64,000 bases of DNA, taken from Blastomussa wellsi (lineage: Eukaryota > Cnidaria > Anthozoa > Scleractinia > Plerogyridae). The notes beneath the pieces were generated by a model, which saw only the letters and a program-made list of their open reading frames with translations, had not been told where the DNA came from and searched no databases. Of this stretch, positions 43,673 through 55,870 are shown piece after piece; the first letter of the stretch is position 1; the number at the start of each line of letters is the position of its first letter. The stretch covers positions 836,286 to 900,285 of the forward strand of contig OX393564.1 in assembly GCA_947652115.1 (NCBI GenBank), read 5' to 3'. A program made the position numbers and the translations under genes.

Positions 43673-45991
43673 TTTAGTAAACTTGCTATCACGTGTGTTT
43701 TAGTCTTTTCTATGATCGGCCTGACTGAAGGTTTCAAAGAGTTTGCTGAATTGCTGTGTCTTCCCAGTTTTGAGTCCCCACCAATGCTGATCAGTTTTGC
43801 AAAATTTTTATATTGTGTAACCAAATATATAAGAAAAAAGATGAATGCAATTTTTGTTATAGAGAAACTCAATTTCTCCAAATTAGCTGGAGTCGAAATC
43901 CAGTTATGTCTTTCCAACTTTTTAGTAATACGGCACTAGCATGATTACCAAAGAGAAGTTCCACTCATAGAGGAAATGTCTCCTAGAACAGCAAGACGCG
44001 GTTTAAGCTATTTTTCCGAGCAACAAGGGCAGAAGTTGTAAAAGATCCCACTAATAGCACTGATGACGTTTCCAGCCTCTCATAACAGACTGTTTACCAA
44101 GCCCGAATTTTTGCTTAGACGAAGGGCTAGCGATGGAAACAGCAGCTTTCAAAAAATTTCAAAGGGATTAGTTGATCTTTATCAAGTTTAAATCATGATA
44201 TTTGCCAAGCGTTAGATTTTCGCGTCGACCCAGCAAAAAGTGACTTTTTTAAAACCTGTACGAAGTATGTTTACAATCGAGTTTACAAGGGAGCGTCTGA
44301 TCCACAACGAACCAGGCTCACGTCACGGGCATCTCGTCATAAGAGAGTGGGCTCCTTCTGTGAGTACCGGTCACGGATGACGCAAAACAAAAGAAACAAA
44401 TGATGAGAAACAATGCTGCCCCAAACTACAAAGAATCACAAACAAAAGTAAAACAATGTACTACATTTGCATACAGTACGCCCAGAAAGACCAATTGCAA
44501 GAGAGTGGAAACAATATGAACAGATCTTCATATCTGCAAATCTGTATTGTAACGGGTAATGCGCTCATGCATTCGGTGCAGTGTGGAACAGACAGTCAAC
44601 ATTACACAGCTGCCCTCAGACGATTACACAGCTCAGTGAGCTAATTTGCGACCAGCACAGTTCCTGTATGAACGTAGCCAGAGTGACTTTTGGAGGGGAG
44701 GGGCGGCTGTACACAGGCTAGCCTTCCTCGAGCCGATTGGCAGCCTGTACAAACACAGTGAATCACGCTTGGTTCATGACTATGGCTAGCATCCTATCCC
44801 AGTTGAAGACACCTAAGTGTGCAAAGTGGAATCTCGTTACTTGAGCCTCCAAAGTTAACGAAAACTGGTTCAAGAAATGAGAGAAGGGAGGGAAGTAGGT
44901 AAAATTGTGGAGTTCGATTGAGGAAAATTTGGGTCGAGTTATCGGAGGTTTAAAAAAGCGAGGGAATGAAAACTCGGTATTCCATTTGTGCTAATTTGTC
45001 ACCTTGTCATAATGAAAGGCAATGAATCAAGTTGTAGATAAACACAGAAGACAAATTAAGTCATTATTTATTCAACAGCATAGCTCATTTGTACAATAAA
45101 TTTACTTATCACTGGTAATGCATTTGTGCAATATATGCACAAGGCATTAATTTAATTTATTTCTTTTTTGTAAAATTTGCTAAGACGAGATTTTCATGCG
45201 TAAAAATATCATGTTTTCCGTGATTCTGAATTCCGATACGATCATGCTTTCATGATCTTTTTATTCCAAAGTTAAGATAAAAAGATATAGAAAAGACGGA
45301 TTCTTCCAAATTTGTCTCCAGTCTTGACTAACATTACCATGTACAAAGTCTCAATCTAGAAATTATTTAACCCATAGAATCCCGCATTTCTGGTGTGCCA
45401 TGGCGCTAAACCGGCGTTAACTCAGCCAAGAAAGCACTTTTCTACACTGAAACTATATATTTTTGGCTGAATCGTTCGGAACTTTTTCTTGCTGCTTTCC
45501 CTTTCCTTTTTCTCGGCCTTTCTTTTCTCGCTACCTTCTATTCTCCACAGCCTTTCTAGCTTCTGGACAAGTTTGGGTCAACTATATCATTGGTAAACCC
45601 TGAAAATGATGCGGAGATCTACTGTAGGTATGTTGGCCTTTTTATGCACCAATTTTGCACCAGAACTGATCAGGGTGATATTAGCTCTGACAGAATTTTT
45701 CCGATACTCCTAATGGACAGTCGTGTGGAAAGATCTGTCCCAGCTGCATCAGATTCTTATCACAAAAGTCCGCTGACATACAAACTGATGACGTCACAAG
45801 CGGTCGAAGGAGCGTGATGATTAACCCCGCATATATGCCTGCGTAGTACTCTAAGGATTAATGAAGTAAAGTACAGTATTTTATGATCTGTTGCACAAGA
45901 ATGGGTATTAATAAGAAGTTTGTCTTATAACATTATCTTGGATTATTCACCAGTAATTGTTATGGCCATTTTTCATTGCTCGTGAAGCCCT
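43673..45991. other. Intergenic between PDZ-calmodulin and GRL genes
   Basis: No supported exon. About 45,590-45,820 holds an ORF that looks like decayed repeat sequence rather than a gene. The remainder is AT-rich and featureless to my reading. Confidence 0.45.
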
Positions 45992-48290
45992 TCATCTCAA
46001 TTCGTACAAAAGAGCGAAGTATGTTACAACCACGCCAGCCACCTGAAGAAATAGAAAAAACGTTATGTATAGGGTGCAGGTTGAGGTCTTTGTGAATTAA
46101 TTTATATGAAGTTTTCATAATGTTTTTTTTCTGCTTGTTAGTGAACGATACGCCACCACAGTCCCGGGTATAATTTCGTATGGATTTTATCAGTGGTACA
46201 TTTTCCAGTAAAACACTCGGTCAAATGTAATTGAACCATTCGCGTCTGTATAAGTGTTAGGTGTTAAAGATTTGCGATGATGTAATAAAAATATGTTTTA
46301 ATAAAGGTGATACTTACCGTAACGATCAGCGGTTTTGTGATGGGTACCAGTCCTCCCGCAGTAATTGCTACAGGGTCTCCATTTAACTTTGCGACAAATA
46401 ACATTAACTAAACAGGAAGATCGATCAATCAATCAATCAATCAATCCATCAATCAATCATCAATCAATCAGTAATGAAAGAGAAAGAAAGAACGAACGAA
46501 CGAATGAATAGTAAAAGAAAAAGAAAGGACGAAAGAATGAATGAATGAATGAATGAATGAAGGAAGGGAGAAAGGAAGGAGGGAGGGAATGAATGAATGA
46601 GCTTCAAAATAAGGAATCGTAAATTACATATGTTACAATTGGGGCAAATGAGCAAATAGGACACCAGAGACGAGAATATTATTAATGTTCAGTTAGCTAG
46701 ATAGGGTTATTTTGTGCACATTCACGAGGGTAGCAAAACACAACGTAGCCATGTTTCAGAAATACCTCAGTATGTGTATCCAGGTCAACGTTGGAAATTT
46801 GAACTTTCTGTACAACTTCCGTGAAGGAATGAATCTGTGATAAAAAGGAAGGGGGAGATCATCAGTCAGAAGCCCATTATGGGCCCTGTATCAGTTGATT
46901 ATTGTGTTTAGGTCTCGCATTCGTCCTGGATATGGACTTTACATTAACTTTGAGGCTTCTCACATCTTCCTGGCATTTTAATATGGTTTCCATGTTTATC
47001 TCATTGGAAACGACAATTACACCACGCTCAGTTATAGTTCTTCCCCCCTCCTTTCCCAAATGCATGCCTCATTGCGTGCGTGCGTGCGTGCGGTCATGAG
47101 GCACAGGCCTCGAGAACTTCACCGCTTGTGCGCGAGGCTTACTCTAGCAGATGAATAAAAACTGAGACTATTATAAATACCTTGCTGTTCAACTGTGCCC
47201 CCAGGAAAGACACGCCTACCATGATGAAGAAAACGATTACAAACCAAAACCCCAAAGTTACTTCGGTTGTCACGCTACTAGATTTGTCAAATATCAAATC
47301 GTAGAAAAGGAAACAGACCAGAGGGATGTTCGTGATATAAACAACGAGAGTAAAGAATTTGAACAAGTTGTCCACCTTCCTAACAGACCCACATAATGAA
47401 GAGTGCTGCTGTCTCAAAATCTTGACTCTCGTCAGTCCATCGGAAGACGCAGTCAAGCGCAGTGTCTTTCTAAGACGACTGCATTGATGAATCAAGGTCA
47501 GGCACACGGCGCAAAATATAGCAAAAGGCATCAGCCAGGCGGCCGAGCAGTAAATAAAAACAACAAAGCAAACTACTTTCGTGGTCGTGCTGTTGACAGG
47601 GAGAGGAGCCACCAAGGATTGCGCAAGCGGTTGAACAGATTCTGCGGGAACGAACAGCATTAGGCCATAAAGCACTAAATTTAACACTATCAGGAAATAT
47701 GCTACCATGAGAGTTCTTTTAACGCACTTAATCATGTATGACTCGGCAACTAACTCGTCAAAGTTAGGCTGGGAATTCCAATACATCATTAAACTTTTCA
47801 GGCTTGACTTTTTCGATGTCATTTGCATTGTGTAGAAACAAATTGAAGCTTGTAGGGCGGTCTGCAGAAACCACAGAAACGGTGGTAACACTTGAATTCC
47901 AACATTCTCGCGGTGACTACCAACCCAAAACGAAGCTAGAGACTTGCCGAAGTTGAGCCATAAAACCAGTAACACGAGGTATTGATACAGGCGCTTCCCA
48001 AAAGTAGTCACATTTTGCCGACTTGAACTCAAGTCTCCTTGACAAGGATTCCTGATATCTTCAAAGAACAATCCAAACAACTTCATTGGGAGAAACACAC
48101 ACTGCATCTTAGCAATCATACAAATCTTTCTCGAGCAGCTCGTATTCAGCTTATCTGTAGTCGAACCGTCGGCTAAATCTTGCCCTTCTTTCGCACTCAG
48201 TTCCCGAAACTCCTTTAGAACTACTTCAGAGGGACTGATCTCGCCCCCGATAGAGGCGTTTGAATCAGAAGCTCCTCTACGACGGCTCAT
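45992..48290 (-). CDS. Gustatory-receptor-like seven-transmembrane protein, copy 1
   Basis: Four exons join in phase 0: 48290-47181, 46834-46766, 46407-46318 and 46042-45992 (439 residues). The N-terminus is long and cytoplasmic-looking with no signal peptide. TM1-TM6 are in exon 1, a conserved linker (IHSFTEVVQKVQISNVDLDT) is exon 2, and the pre-TM7 segment (PVAITAGGLVPITKPL) is exon 3. TM7 with TYFALLYEL is exon 4. This matches the C-terminal signature TYhhhhhQF of the insect gustatory/odorant receptor channel superfamily, whose members have inverted topology and form cation channels. Cnidarian GRLs are known homologues. Here the signature Q is E. The start aligns with that of copy 2. A chemosensory or developmental role is possible, the ligand unknown. 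Confidence 0.88.
46421..46605. repeat. Adjacent (ATCA)n and (GAAT)n/(GAAG)n microsatellites
   Basis: ATCA repeats at about 46,421-46,470 pass into GAAC/GAAT and GAAG/GGAG tetranucleotides up to about 46,605. They lie in the intron between exons 2 and 3 of GRL copy 1. Confidence 0.85.
47072..47092. repeat. (GCGT)n microsatellite
   Basis: About five GCGT units in the first intron of GRL copy 1. Confidence 0.8.
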
Positions 48291-49919
48291 GGTTGTAGTT
48301 TCGGTGGTCGACTTGTTCAGTTCACGCTTCAGTTGAATTCACGGAAGGTGAAGTATACTTTAAAACAATTACTGACTCGACTTTGTCACAACACGCTCGT
48401 GATTATAAGGTCACGAATTAGAACTGAAACGTCAACATGCCTAAAGATATTGGAATGACTGATAAGGTCAGATAAACTCATCCATTCGTATATCATGCGT
48501 TAAATTCAATACACGTTTCTGATAATAAGATTCTTTCCTTGATAAACGTGTTCTACAATATTAGTTGATCACTCAAACGTGATTTAATCGGCTCAACTTA
48601 TCTGTTAATTCTTTAGCAAAACAATACATATTGACATCTCGTCATGCACGCATCATAAGTAGCCCCACCCCTCCCCCGAAGCAATAACTTTCCAACCTGT
48701 GCGCACAGTAATTACGAGCCAAGTCATTGCGTCAGCACTTTTTCACTATATTCAAGAGGTGTTTACCCAGGCGGGGCCTCGGGGGGGGGGGGGGGGGGGG
48801 AGGGGTGGGGGGGGAGGTTCAGGCCCCCCACTTTTTACGACGATGACATTTTTTTTGTTTTAGTATAAGGTTTGTATGAAGAAATAATGAAAAAAGGAAA
48901 ATGTAAATACTAAAGAAAAAGGAAAACGTAAACGGAAAAAGTCCGATTCACCACAGATTATCCCCCGAGATTAGGTTATTGGCAAACAAAATACTTCCGT
49001 TAACGTTAATTCAATTCATGCTCAGTAGTTATCTGAGAAAAGACGTAAAATACATAGGGCACTAACCAGATGAAACAAGTGCTTGAATCCTACTTGCTTC
49101 ATTTAGTGACGAGAATTTACAAAGCTACAACCTTGTTCAAAACCTGTCGGAAACTTTTCGTGTTTAAGTACTTCCTTACGCGCATCCTTTCCACATACGG
49201 GGAGCTTGTGTAAAAACCCATGTTAGTGTACTAAAGCTGGGAAATATCGTGGAAGGCTGAAAAATATGTATAAAGCTTACAAAACTTCCAAAATATTGCT
49301 GTAGCACAAAAAGTACCTGTCATTTTACACTTAACCAGGTTGTCTATTTTTAAATACCTTTTCCGAGGCTCTAGATTTCAAATTTTTTTGGGGGAGGACC
49401 CCCAGACCCCCTACAAACTCGCGCCCCTGGCGCTCGTTTTCAAGCCATCCCCCCCCCCCCCCCACTTTTAAATACGCTCCGCCGTCCATGTTACCCTCAC
49501 CAAAAATGGAAGCTAACCGTAAACAGGCAGGACCGAACTGACCGAATTGCTAATTAGGCTAACCGAATTGCTAATCAGGCAGCCCGAGCGGAAAGTATTG
49601 TGACCAAGTGTTGCAAAGTCATGGTTACGCTGCAGAAGTTTGTGTCAGTTTCTTGGCGCAGATGAGATGACATATAACAGTGAAAAAAACGTTACACATC
49701 AACTTATTATGATACAAGAAGAAAGGCCTTTTAAAAGAGCACTTAAAATCTGCTTTCTGATTACTATTGCATTTATGTTCTTTTTATAAAAAGGCTACCA
49801 TAAGCTCTTCAACTGCACGACGATAATTAAGAATAAAACGCTATCTTAGATTGCGAATGAATACTTGATGTATACCGCTATTAAAACCATTATTTTATAT
49901 GACGAGCTTGCGCGCTTCT
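48291..49919. other. Between the two GRL genes; decayed repeats, no gene
   Basis: Upstream flank of GRL copy 1 and 3' flank of copy 2. A long G run sits near 48,781 and a long C run near 49,448. The stretch GGGGGAGGACCCCCAGACCC near 49,390 resembles the tails of dispersed repeats. Promoter elements of copy 1 should lie in the first few hundred bases, but none were recognised. Confidence 0.45.
48781..48815. repeat. Poly-G tract
   Basis: About 19 consecutive G, then short G runs broken by A or T. A matching C tract lies at about 49,448-49,464, so the two could mark the ends of one inverted, decayed element of about 700 bases. Confidence 0.8.
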
Positions 49920-52900
49920 CTATTCCAGTTGATACAGAAGGGCAAAATATGTGATAACCACGCCAGTTACCTGAAGAAGAAAATCAAATAAGAACATAAG
50001 TCAGTCTTAACTCTGAATTGCAAAAACGTGTGACTTTATAATACCGACAAAGGCCAAAGTGTTTTGTTCAAAACCATCTTTTTCGTTGTTCTAAAATTAG
50101 ATGTAAAATGTTGATGCCCATTCCTGACTGCGTTTCGTTTAATTTACTTTTATTCAGTCCATATGCACTCCTAAAGCTCATAACCCTGAGTGCACGTGTG
50201 GGACAACATTAACCGCCAGCGTAGCGCCAGCTTATTCACCTTACTAATAGATATGAGCATGTTACGCCGTTGCTTATTCAACTTCATTGGCTACCAATTG
50301 AACAAAGAATAACTTTCAAAATTGCAGTAATTACATTTAAGGCGCTTCATGGTGCTGCACCTAGCTATATCACTGATCTCATCAAGCCTTATACACCTGG
50401 TAGACTTCTTAGATCCTCCAATCAATTTTTACTTTCTACATCTAAATTTAATCTTAAAACTTATGGTGGCCGGTCTTTTACTATTGCCGCACCTTCTGTT
50501 TGGAATGCACTTCCATTCGAACTTAGATCTTGTAATTCCCTTTCTTCTTTTAAATCTAAGCTCAAGACTTGGCTTTTTAAAATTGGTTATGATGTTGTAT
50601 AGAATAATGATGTTTTTATAGGATGGCGATGTAGTATTGTAGGTATTTTTATTATGTAAAGCGCTTTTGGACCATTGGGAATTAGCGCTCTATAAATATT
50701 GTATATTATTATTATTATTATTATTATTTAATTTCAGAATCTTTTGTTTCATTATTTTGAGCGCTTTGAGGATATAGATTGAGCGCTGTCTCGTCTCGGA
50801 ATAACCAATGTTTAAAACTTTTAAAAAACAATTTTACATTTTTATCACAACGCTGATGCAAGTTCTAAGGCCCTGTTTATACGTCGCGCAATCGTCGAAT
50901 TTAATTCGGACGAATTTAATTCAAGGACTTGCTGGTAATTAAATTCGACGATTGCGCGACGTATAAATAGAATTACATTCGTCGGATAAATTAAATTCGT
51001 CCAAGACGTTGTATCCGTCTGGCTAGGACGGATACAATTGCGATAGCGCGTCTTCATTTTAGACGTCGCACAACAGACGCATCGAATTAAATGCATACAT
51101 TATTAAAATGTATTATAATGTATATCCTTTGAGCCCGTGGTACGTGTCGTTCATGTCGCATGCGCAAACAGTTCCTTCATTCACACTTTTTCCCGCTCCT
51201 TTCCCGGTTTTCTTTGTGGAGGAAAAAGTACACCCCTCTGTAACAGAACCAGTGGAATTTTTTATCCTCATTGGGTTTTCGGGAAAAAAGTCACCGGGCT
51301 GGCTAATATCCCACCTGGTCCGTTCGCTTATTGTTTTATTTTGCTTATTTATTATTATTTTTTGCAAAGAAAATACCCTGGGTCACACCACACATTCACT
51401 GGGTAAAATCAAAATATTCGCTGGGTACTGGGGAGACTAAATTTCTACTGGGTAGGGGAAATAATCCCCTCGGTAGGGTTTCAGTGGGTCTGTTACAGAG
51501 GGGTGTAAAAGTTGCCGTCCGTGTGCACACTTTGCCAGAGGAATGCAAAGTATTCATGCATATCTTGTGGAAGAAGTGTATGTGTTCGATTGGAATATTT
51601 AATTGCCGAAGAAAACGAAGAGACGTTAGGATGGGAGGCAAACATAAGTGTGTATCATTGTCTGCCGCGTGCTGGGGCTACTGGGCAAAACGAGCCCTTC
51701 AACGAAGATCCTCGCCATTTTATATTTATTTATCCGCGTAATCTGCGCGTTTCATGCGTTTTTTTAAATTCACCGCTGGTTACCAGATAAATTCTGAAAG
51801 CTCGGGTATGGAAGCCCGGGAAAAAAATTAAATTCGTGTTATTAATTCGACGTCTAAATCACCCGTCGAGTAATCGTCGACTGATCGACGAATTTAATTT
51901 GAATTGAATTCGTCTGAATTAAATTCGACGTATAAACCAGGCCTAAGTCTTCTAAGGGCAGCGATACGTTACCGTAACGATCAGCGGTTTTGTGATGGGT
52001 ACCAGTCCTCCTGCGGTAATTGCTACAGGGTCTCCATTTAACTTCGCCACGAATAACATCAACTAAACAAGAAAACAAGGAATAAATCGCTTACCGATAT
52101 GTTACCTAGACTCCTTTTCAAAGTATTAATCTAGTTCAGTTGTTGCGAACACACGAGAATCGATCAAAGTTTTGCAAAAAGTAATGATGTACGCAAAATA
52201 AATCGAGGCCAAATTACATACAAATTACCACAGAAACGGGCAACACGCTCTCGCTTTTCTTATTATTTATCTAGGTGTTTTGTACACTTTTGTCGATGGT
52301 GCTGTGTTTATATATACTTAGCTTAGAAATCAAAATTAAAACATCTTCAGTAGCTGTTACAACATACCTCAGTATGTGTGTCCAAATCAACATTAGATAT
52401 TTGAACTGTCTGAACAACTTCCGTGAAGGAATGAATCTGTGAAATAAACGAAAGAACACTGTGTCATGAAAGCCTTATATTTGACTCCATTTAAATTTAT
52501 AGATAGACGTCGAAACAGTTCACACATTAATTTTACTGCAATCTTATTTCTAGTTCCGATTAAGGAACGTAATCTGTAGAGTAGAAAAGAAATCATGTAC
52601 GATCGATTTGATTGATTGGCTACAGCTCACCGTCGCCTGCATGCACGAGGCTGTGCAAAACACTTCATGTTGTGTTTTGTCTTAGGACAATTACAAACTC
52701 TTAGATTGTTATGACTTTCTGATAACGTTAATTAAAATTATGCTTTCAAGCGAAATGGCCCTTCATCAACCCCTTTTTGATTAAATACTATAAACGTTTG
52801 AACCTGAAATAAGAATTTGTGCGACTCTAAAAGGTGCCGATCATACCTAACATTGTGATCTATAAACGGCCTCTGTTCAACAGAAGTTTTCAGTTAGCTG

Positions 52901-54118
52901 CAAAAGAAGGTCGCCCTTTGGAAGTTTTCTAGATCACCCTTCATAAAATTGCTTACTGATATTTTTACGGAGTATGATATGATTTTTTGCTTGAGCTAGA
53001 GCCAAACTAGCCCTCCCTACTTTAATAGTACATACCTTGTTGTTTACAAGTGCCCCAAGGAAAGACACGCCCGCCATGATAGCAACCGCATAAACAAACC
53101 AGAAACTCAAAATCAAAGGGGTCGTTGCATCGTTATAACTGACGAATATCAAATGATAGAGAAGAAAGCAAACCAAAGGAATGTTGGTGACGTAAACAAC
53201 AAGGGTAAAAAACTTGAACAAATCGTCTGCCTTCCTCACAGAGCCGCACAATGACGAATGCTGCCGCCTTAAAATCTTCACCCTGGCCAATCCATCGGCG
53301 GAGGCAGTCAAGCGCATGGTCTTTCTGAGATGATTGCATTGATGAATTAAAGTCAAGCAAACGGCTGTGAAGATTGCAAAAGGCATCACCCAAGCAGCTG
53401 TGCAGTACACAAAAACTACAAAGCAAACCGCCTTCACTGCCATGTTGTTGATAGGGAGTGGCGATACAAACGCTTGCGCGAGGATTTGCAGAGATTCAGA
53501 AGGAAGAAACAAAATCAGGGCTTGAAACATTGAATTTAACGCTATCAGAACATAATTCACAATCATTGTTCGTTTAATGCATTTTATCATGTATGGTTCA
53601 GTTATTAATTCGTCAAAGTTCGACTGAGAATTCCAATACAGCATTAAACTTTTTAAACTTGACTTTTTGGATGATGTGATGCGCATAGTGAAGAAACAAA
53701 TCGAGGCTTGCAGGGCGGCCTGCAAAAACCATAACATCCCAGCCAGGAGTTGAGTATCATCGCTACGATGTTCATTAGGCACCCAAAACGAAGCCAAAGT
53801 CTTAGAAACGTTGAGCCACAAGACCAGCAATACGAAACACTGATACAAACGCTTTCCAAACACAGAAATTCGGCATCGACTTGACAAATCTTCGATGTAC
53901 AATCCAAACAGTTTCATGGGAAGGAACAGAGATTGAAGCTTTGCAATGAGACATATCTTTCTTTTAGGATCGGTATTCGCAGTATCTGTGTTTGAAATGT
54001 CGGTTAAGTCTTGTCCATTCCTACTCCTTTCTCGAAAATCGGATAAAATGACAACGGAGGAATCTATCTCGCCCTCGATAGTGATCTTTGAGTCAGCATT
54101 ACCAAGTCGAGCGCTCAT
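49920..54118 (-). CDS. Gustatory-receptor-like seven-transmembrane protein, copy 2
   Basis: Same four-exon plan as copy 1: 54118-53036, 52436-52368, 52062-51973 and 49970-49920 (430 residues, all phase 0). Exon 1 (TM1-TM6) is clearly homologous to copy 1 but diverged. Exons 2-4 are nearly identical at the protein level. TM7 ends TYFALLYQLE, keeping the superfamily glutamine. An upstream in-frame ATG at 54,163 would add 15 residues. I chose 54,118 because MSARLG aligns with the start of copy 1. The last intron is 2.0 kb and holds a LINE 3' end and a PIF/Harbinger-like element, whereas copy 1 has a 275-base intron there. The head-to-tail arrangement indicates tandem duplication. Family assignment is firm; function is inferred from insect and cnidarian relatives. 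Confidence 0.88.
50240..50735 (+). mobile_element. L2/CR1-type LINE 3' end
   Basis: Encodes the C-terminal part of a non-LTR reverse transcriptase polyprotein (LHWLPIEQRITFKI, YGGRSFTIAAPSVWNALP, LSSFKSKLKTWLF) ending at a stop at 50,600. A tail with AAGCGCTTTTGGACC and an (ATT)n tract follows. It is 5'-truncated and lies in the last intron of GRL copy 2, on the opposite strand to that gene. Confidence 0.85.
50866..51946. mobile_element. PIF/Harbinger-like non-autonomous DNA transposon
   Basis: The left end GGCCCTGTTTATACGTCG (from 50,869) and the right end in reverse complement GGCCTGGTTTATACGTCG (to 51,943) form inverted repeats. TAA precedes and follows them as a 3-base target duplication. 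TWA duplications are typical of PIF/Harbinger. The 1075-base interior has no intact transposase. A short ORF at 51,512-51,790 contains a zinc-ribbon-like Cys array (CTLC...CISCGRSVC) that may be a captured or decayed remnant. Palindromic AATTTAATTC motifs are frequent near both ends. Confidence 0.7.
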
Positions 54119-54659
54119 TGTTATCCTTGAGCGCTGTCGAATTTGTTTTCTTTGTAAATGCACCCTCTCTCACTCCACATAATAACTGCATCACTCACGA
54201 TATGCCCAATTAATCAATTTCAGTTCACCTACTGAGAGCTCAACAAAGGTGATAACAAAAGAATAAGAAGAGATAAGAATTCGATTATGAAGATACCGAA
54301 CACAATTTAAAGGAGCTTTATCAAAGATGGCTTTTATTTTTTCCCCTAGCTGAACGTAGCTTGTGCGTAACAAAGAATCCATTTGTATTAACGTGTTTTA
54401 ATTTCACATATTGATATTATATGCCCAGTCCTTATATATTTCAATTTCAAACTTCTGTTTTGTAACAGTTATTGCGTCTTTCTAGAGGTAGTAACAGAGA
54501 TAGCACAGTTCACTTCTTTAGAATTGTAGACCTTTCAGTGGGTGGCCCTCAAAGGTTCATCTAATGCCGCTCTGGTCACAATAGGTAGACACTGGAGACG
54601 ACATTATGAGTTCGCCACCATAATTTTCGCTTCTTGAAAGTTGTTGGAAAACATGCAAA
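54119..54659. other. Upstream flank of GRL copy 2, no gene seen
   Basis: No coding exon. It presumably holds the GRL copy 2 promoter. No core motif was recognised. Confidence 0.4.
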
Positions 54660-54957
54660 AAAAGGTAAAGTCTGCATTCGGGCCTAATGGCCCATAAGAC
54701 CTGAGCTTATCCCGGTTTCTGTAACATGAAGCTACAGAGAGTATTTCTACTCCCCCCTGGATGGGATGCTAGTCCATCGCAGGGTTACCCCCAGCAGTAA
54801 ATTCGCCGGTACTCATTTGTACACCTGGGTGAAGGGACGCACTGTGAGAGTAAAGCGTCTTGCCCAAGAACACAACGTCATGCCCCGGCTAGAGGCTCGA
54901 ACCCGAAACGTCCGATCCGGAGTACAGCGCTCTAACCATTAGGCCACTGTTCCTGCC
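54660..54957 (-). repeat. tRNA-derived SINE, family B (copy 2)
   Basis: Best-preserved copy. On the minus strand the head reads GGCCTAATGGTTAGAGCGC (A box) and GGTTCGAGCC (B box), followed by a ~230-base body shared with 30,604-30,905 and partly with 62,578-62,770. No coding capacity. Confidence 0.8.
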
Positions 54958-55129
54958 ACATTGGAAAACATGTAACGGTAATAAATCTTTATCACTGTTA
55001 ACTTGCCATATTTTCAAACGGCACAGCTGAGATAACGTGATTTCGAGGCACGAAATAAAATTGAAGAAAACGTATTTTGATTGAAAATCCGTTCTACTTG
55101 ATACTTTAAAGTGTCGTAGAATCTTAAGC

Positions 55130-55870
55130 CTTGTTCATACAGGCGACATAACGATATGGAATTATAACAGTACAAAGAAAATATCAGGTATTGTATTTGT
55201 ATTTGTGTCGTTATTCCTATCCCATTGTGTTCCAGCTGTGTCGATGTGTTGTGTTGTTCACACTGTGGGCATAAAACATAAACCCGCGGTATTTCTTTTA
55301 CATTTCCGTGACCTTACGTACGTTGAGGCGGCGGCAAACGAGGCACACTGTTGCGGAGACATTGTTACTCATGATGATTTGTTGGGCGAGCAAACGGGGA
55401 AACATTTGTTGCGCACACAAAATGTTTCTGAATAAAATCAGAAACATTTTTTGTGTCTCGGATACAAGATTTGTGTCCGCAACAATGTGTCCTCGATCGG
55501 CAAACGATAGCGCGCGCATGTTTCCCCCAATGTTTCCCAGTTTTGCCACACAGGAAACATTGTTTCCAGCGTCAATTTTTGTTTCCAAGAAGCAAATTAT
55601 GCTTCTGCTACACGGCAGAAACCTTTCGTGTTTCCGCGCGGCATGGAAACATGTTTCTCGATGTTTCCCGGTTTTGCCACGACGGGTAACATTTGTTGCT
55701 TAGCAACCAACGCTCGCTCCCGACAACAAAAACTGATGCCTACCAGTCCCGCCCCACTCTGCAAAGTCCAGATCAGATTAAAAGTGCGCATACACAAACG
55801 ATTTTTCTAGAAACATGTTTCCTCATTTTGCCACCCGGAAAACAATTATAGAAACATATTTCCTTGTTTT
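55130..55870. repeat. Repeat-rich stretch dense in GAAACA/TGTTTC motifs
   Basis: GAAACAT and its complement ATGTTTC occur many times, often beside TTTTGCCAC. A near-perfect hairpin lies at about 55,418-55,462 (AAAATGTTTCTGA and TCAGAAACATTTT around ATAAAA). It looks like a non-autonomous DNA element with internal subrepeats. ORFs here arise from the repeats. Confidence 0.6.

Noticed and set aside
45590..45817. 75-residue ORF between PDZ-calmodulin and GRL genes
   Set aside because: It looks like decayed repeat sequence, with no splice sites or domain.
55298..55703. Overlapping ORFs on both strands rich in F, M and C
   Set aside because: They are produced by the repeated GAAACA/TGTTTC motifs in a non-coding repeat.
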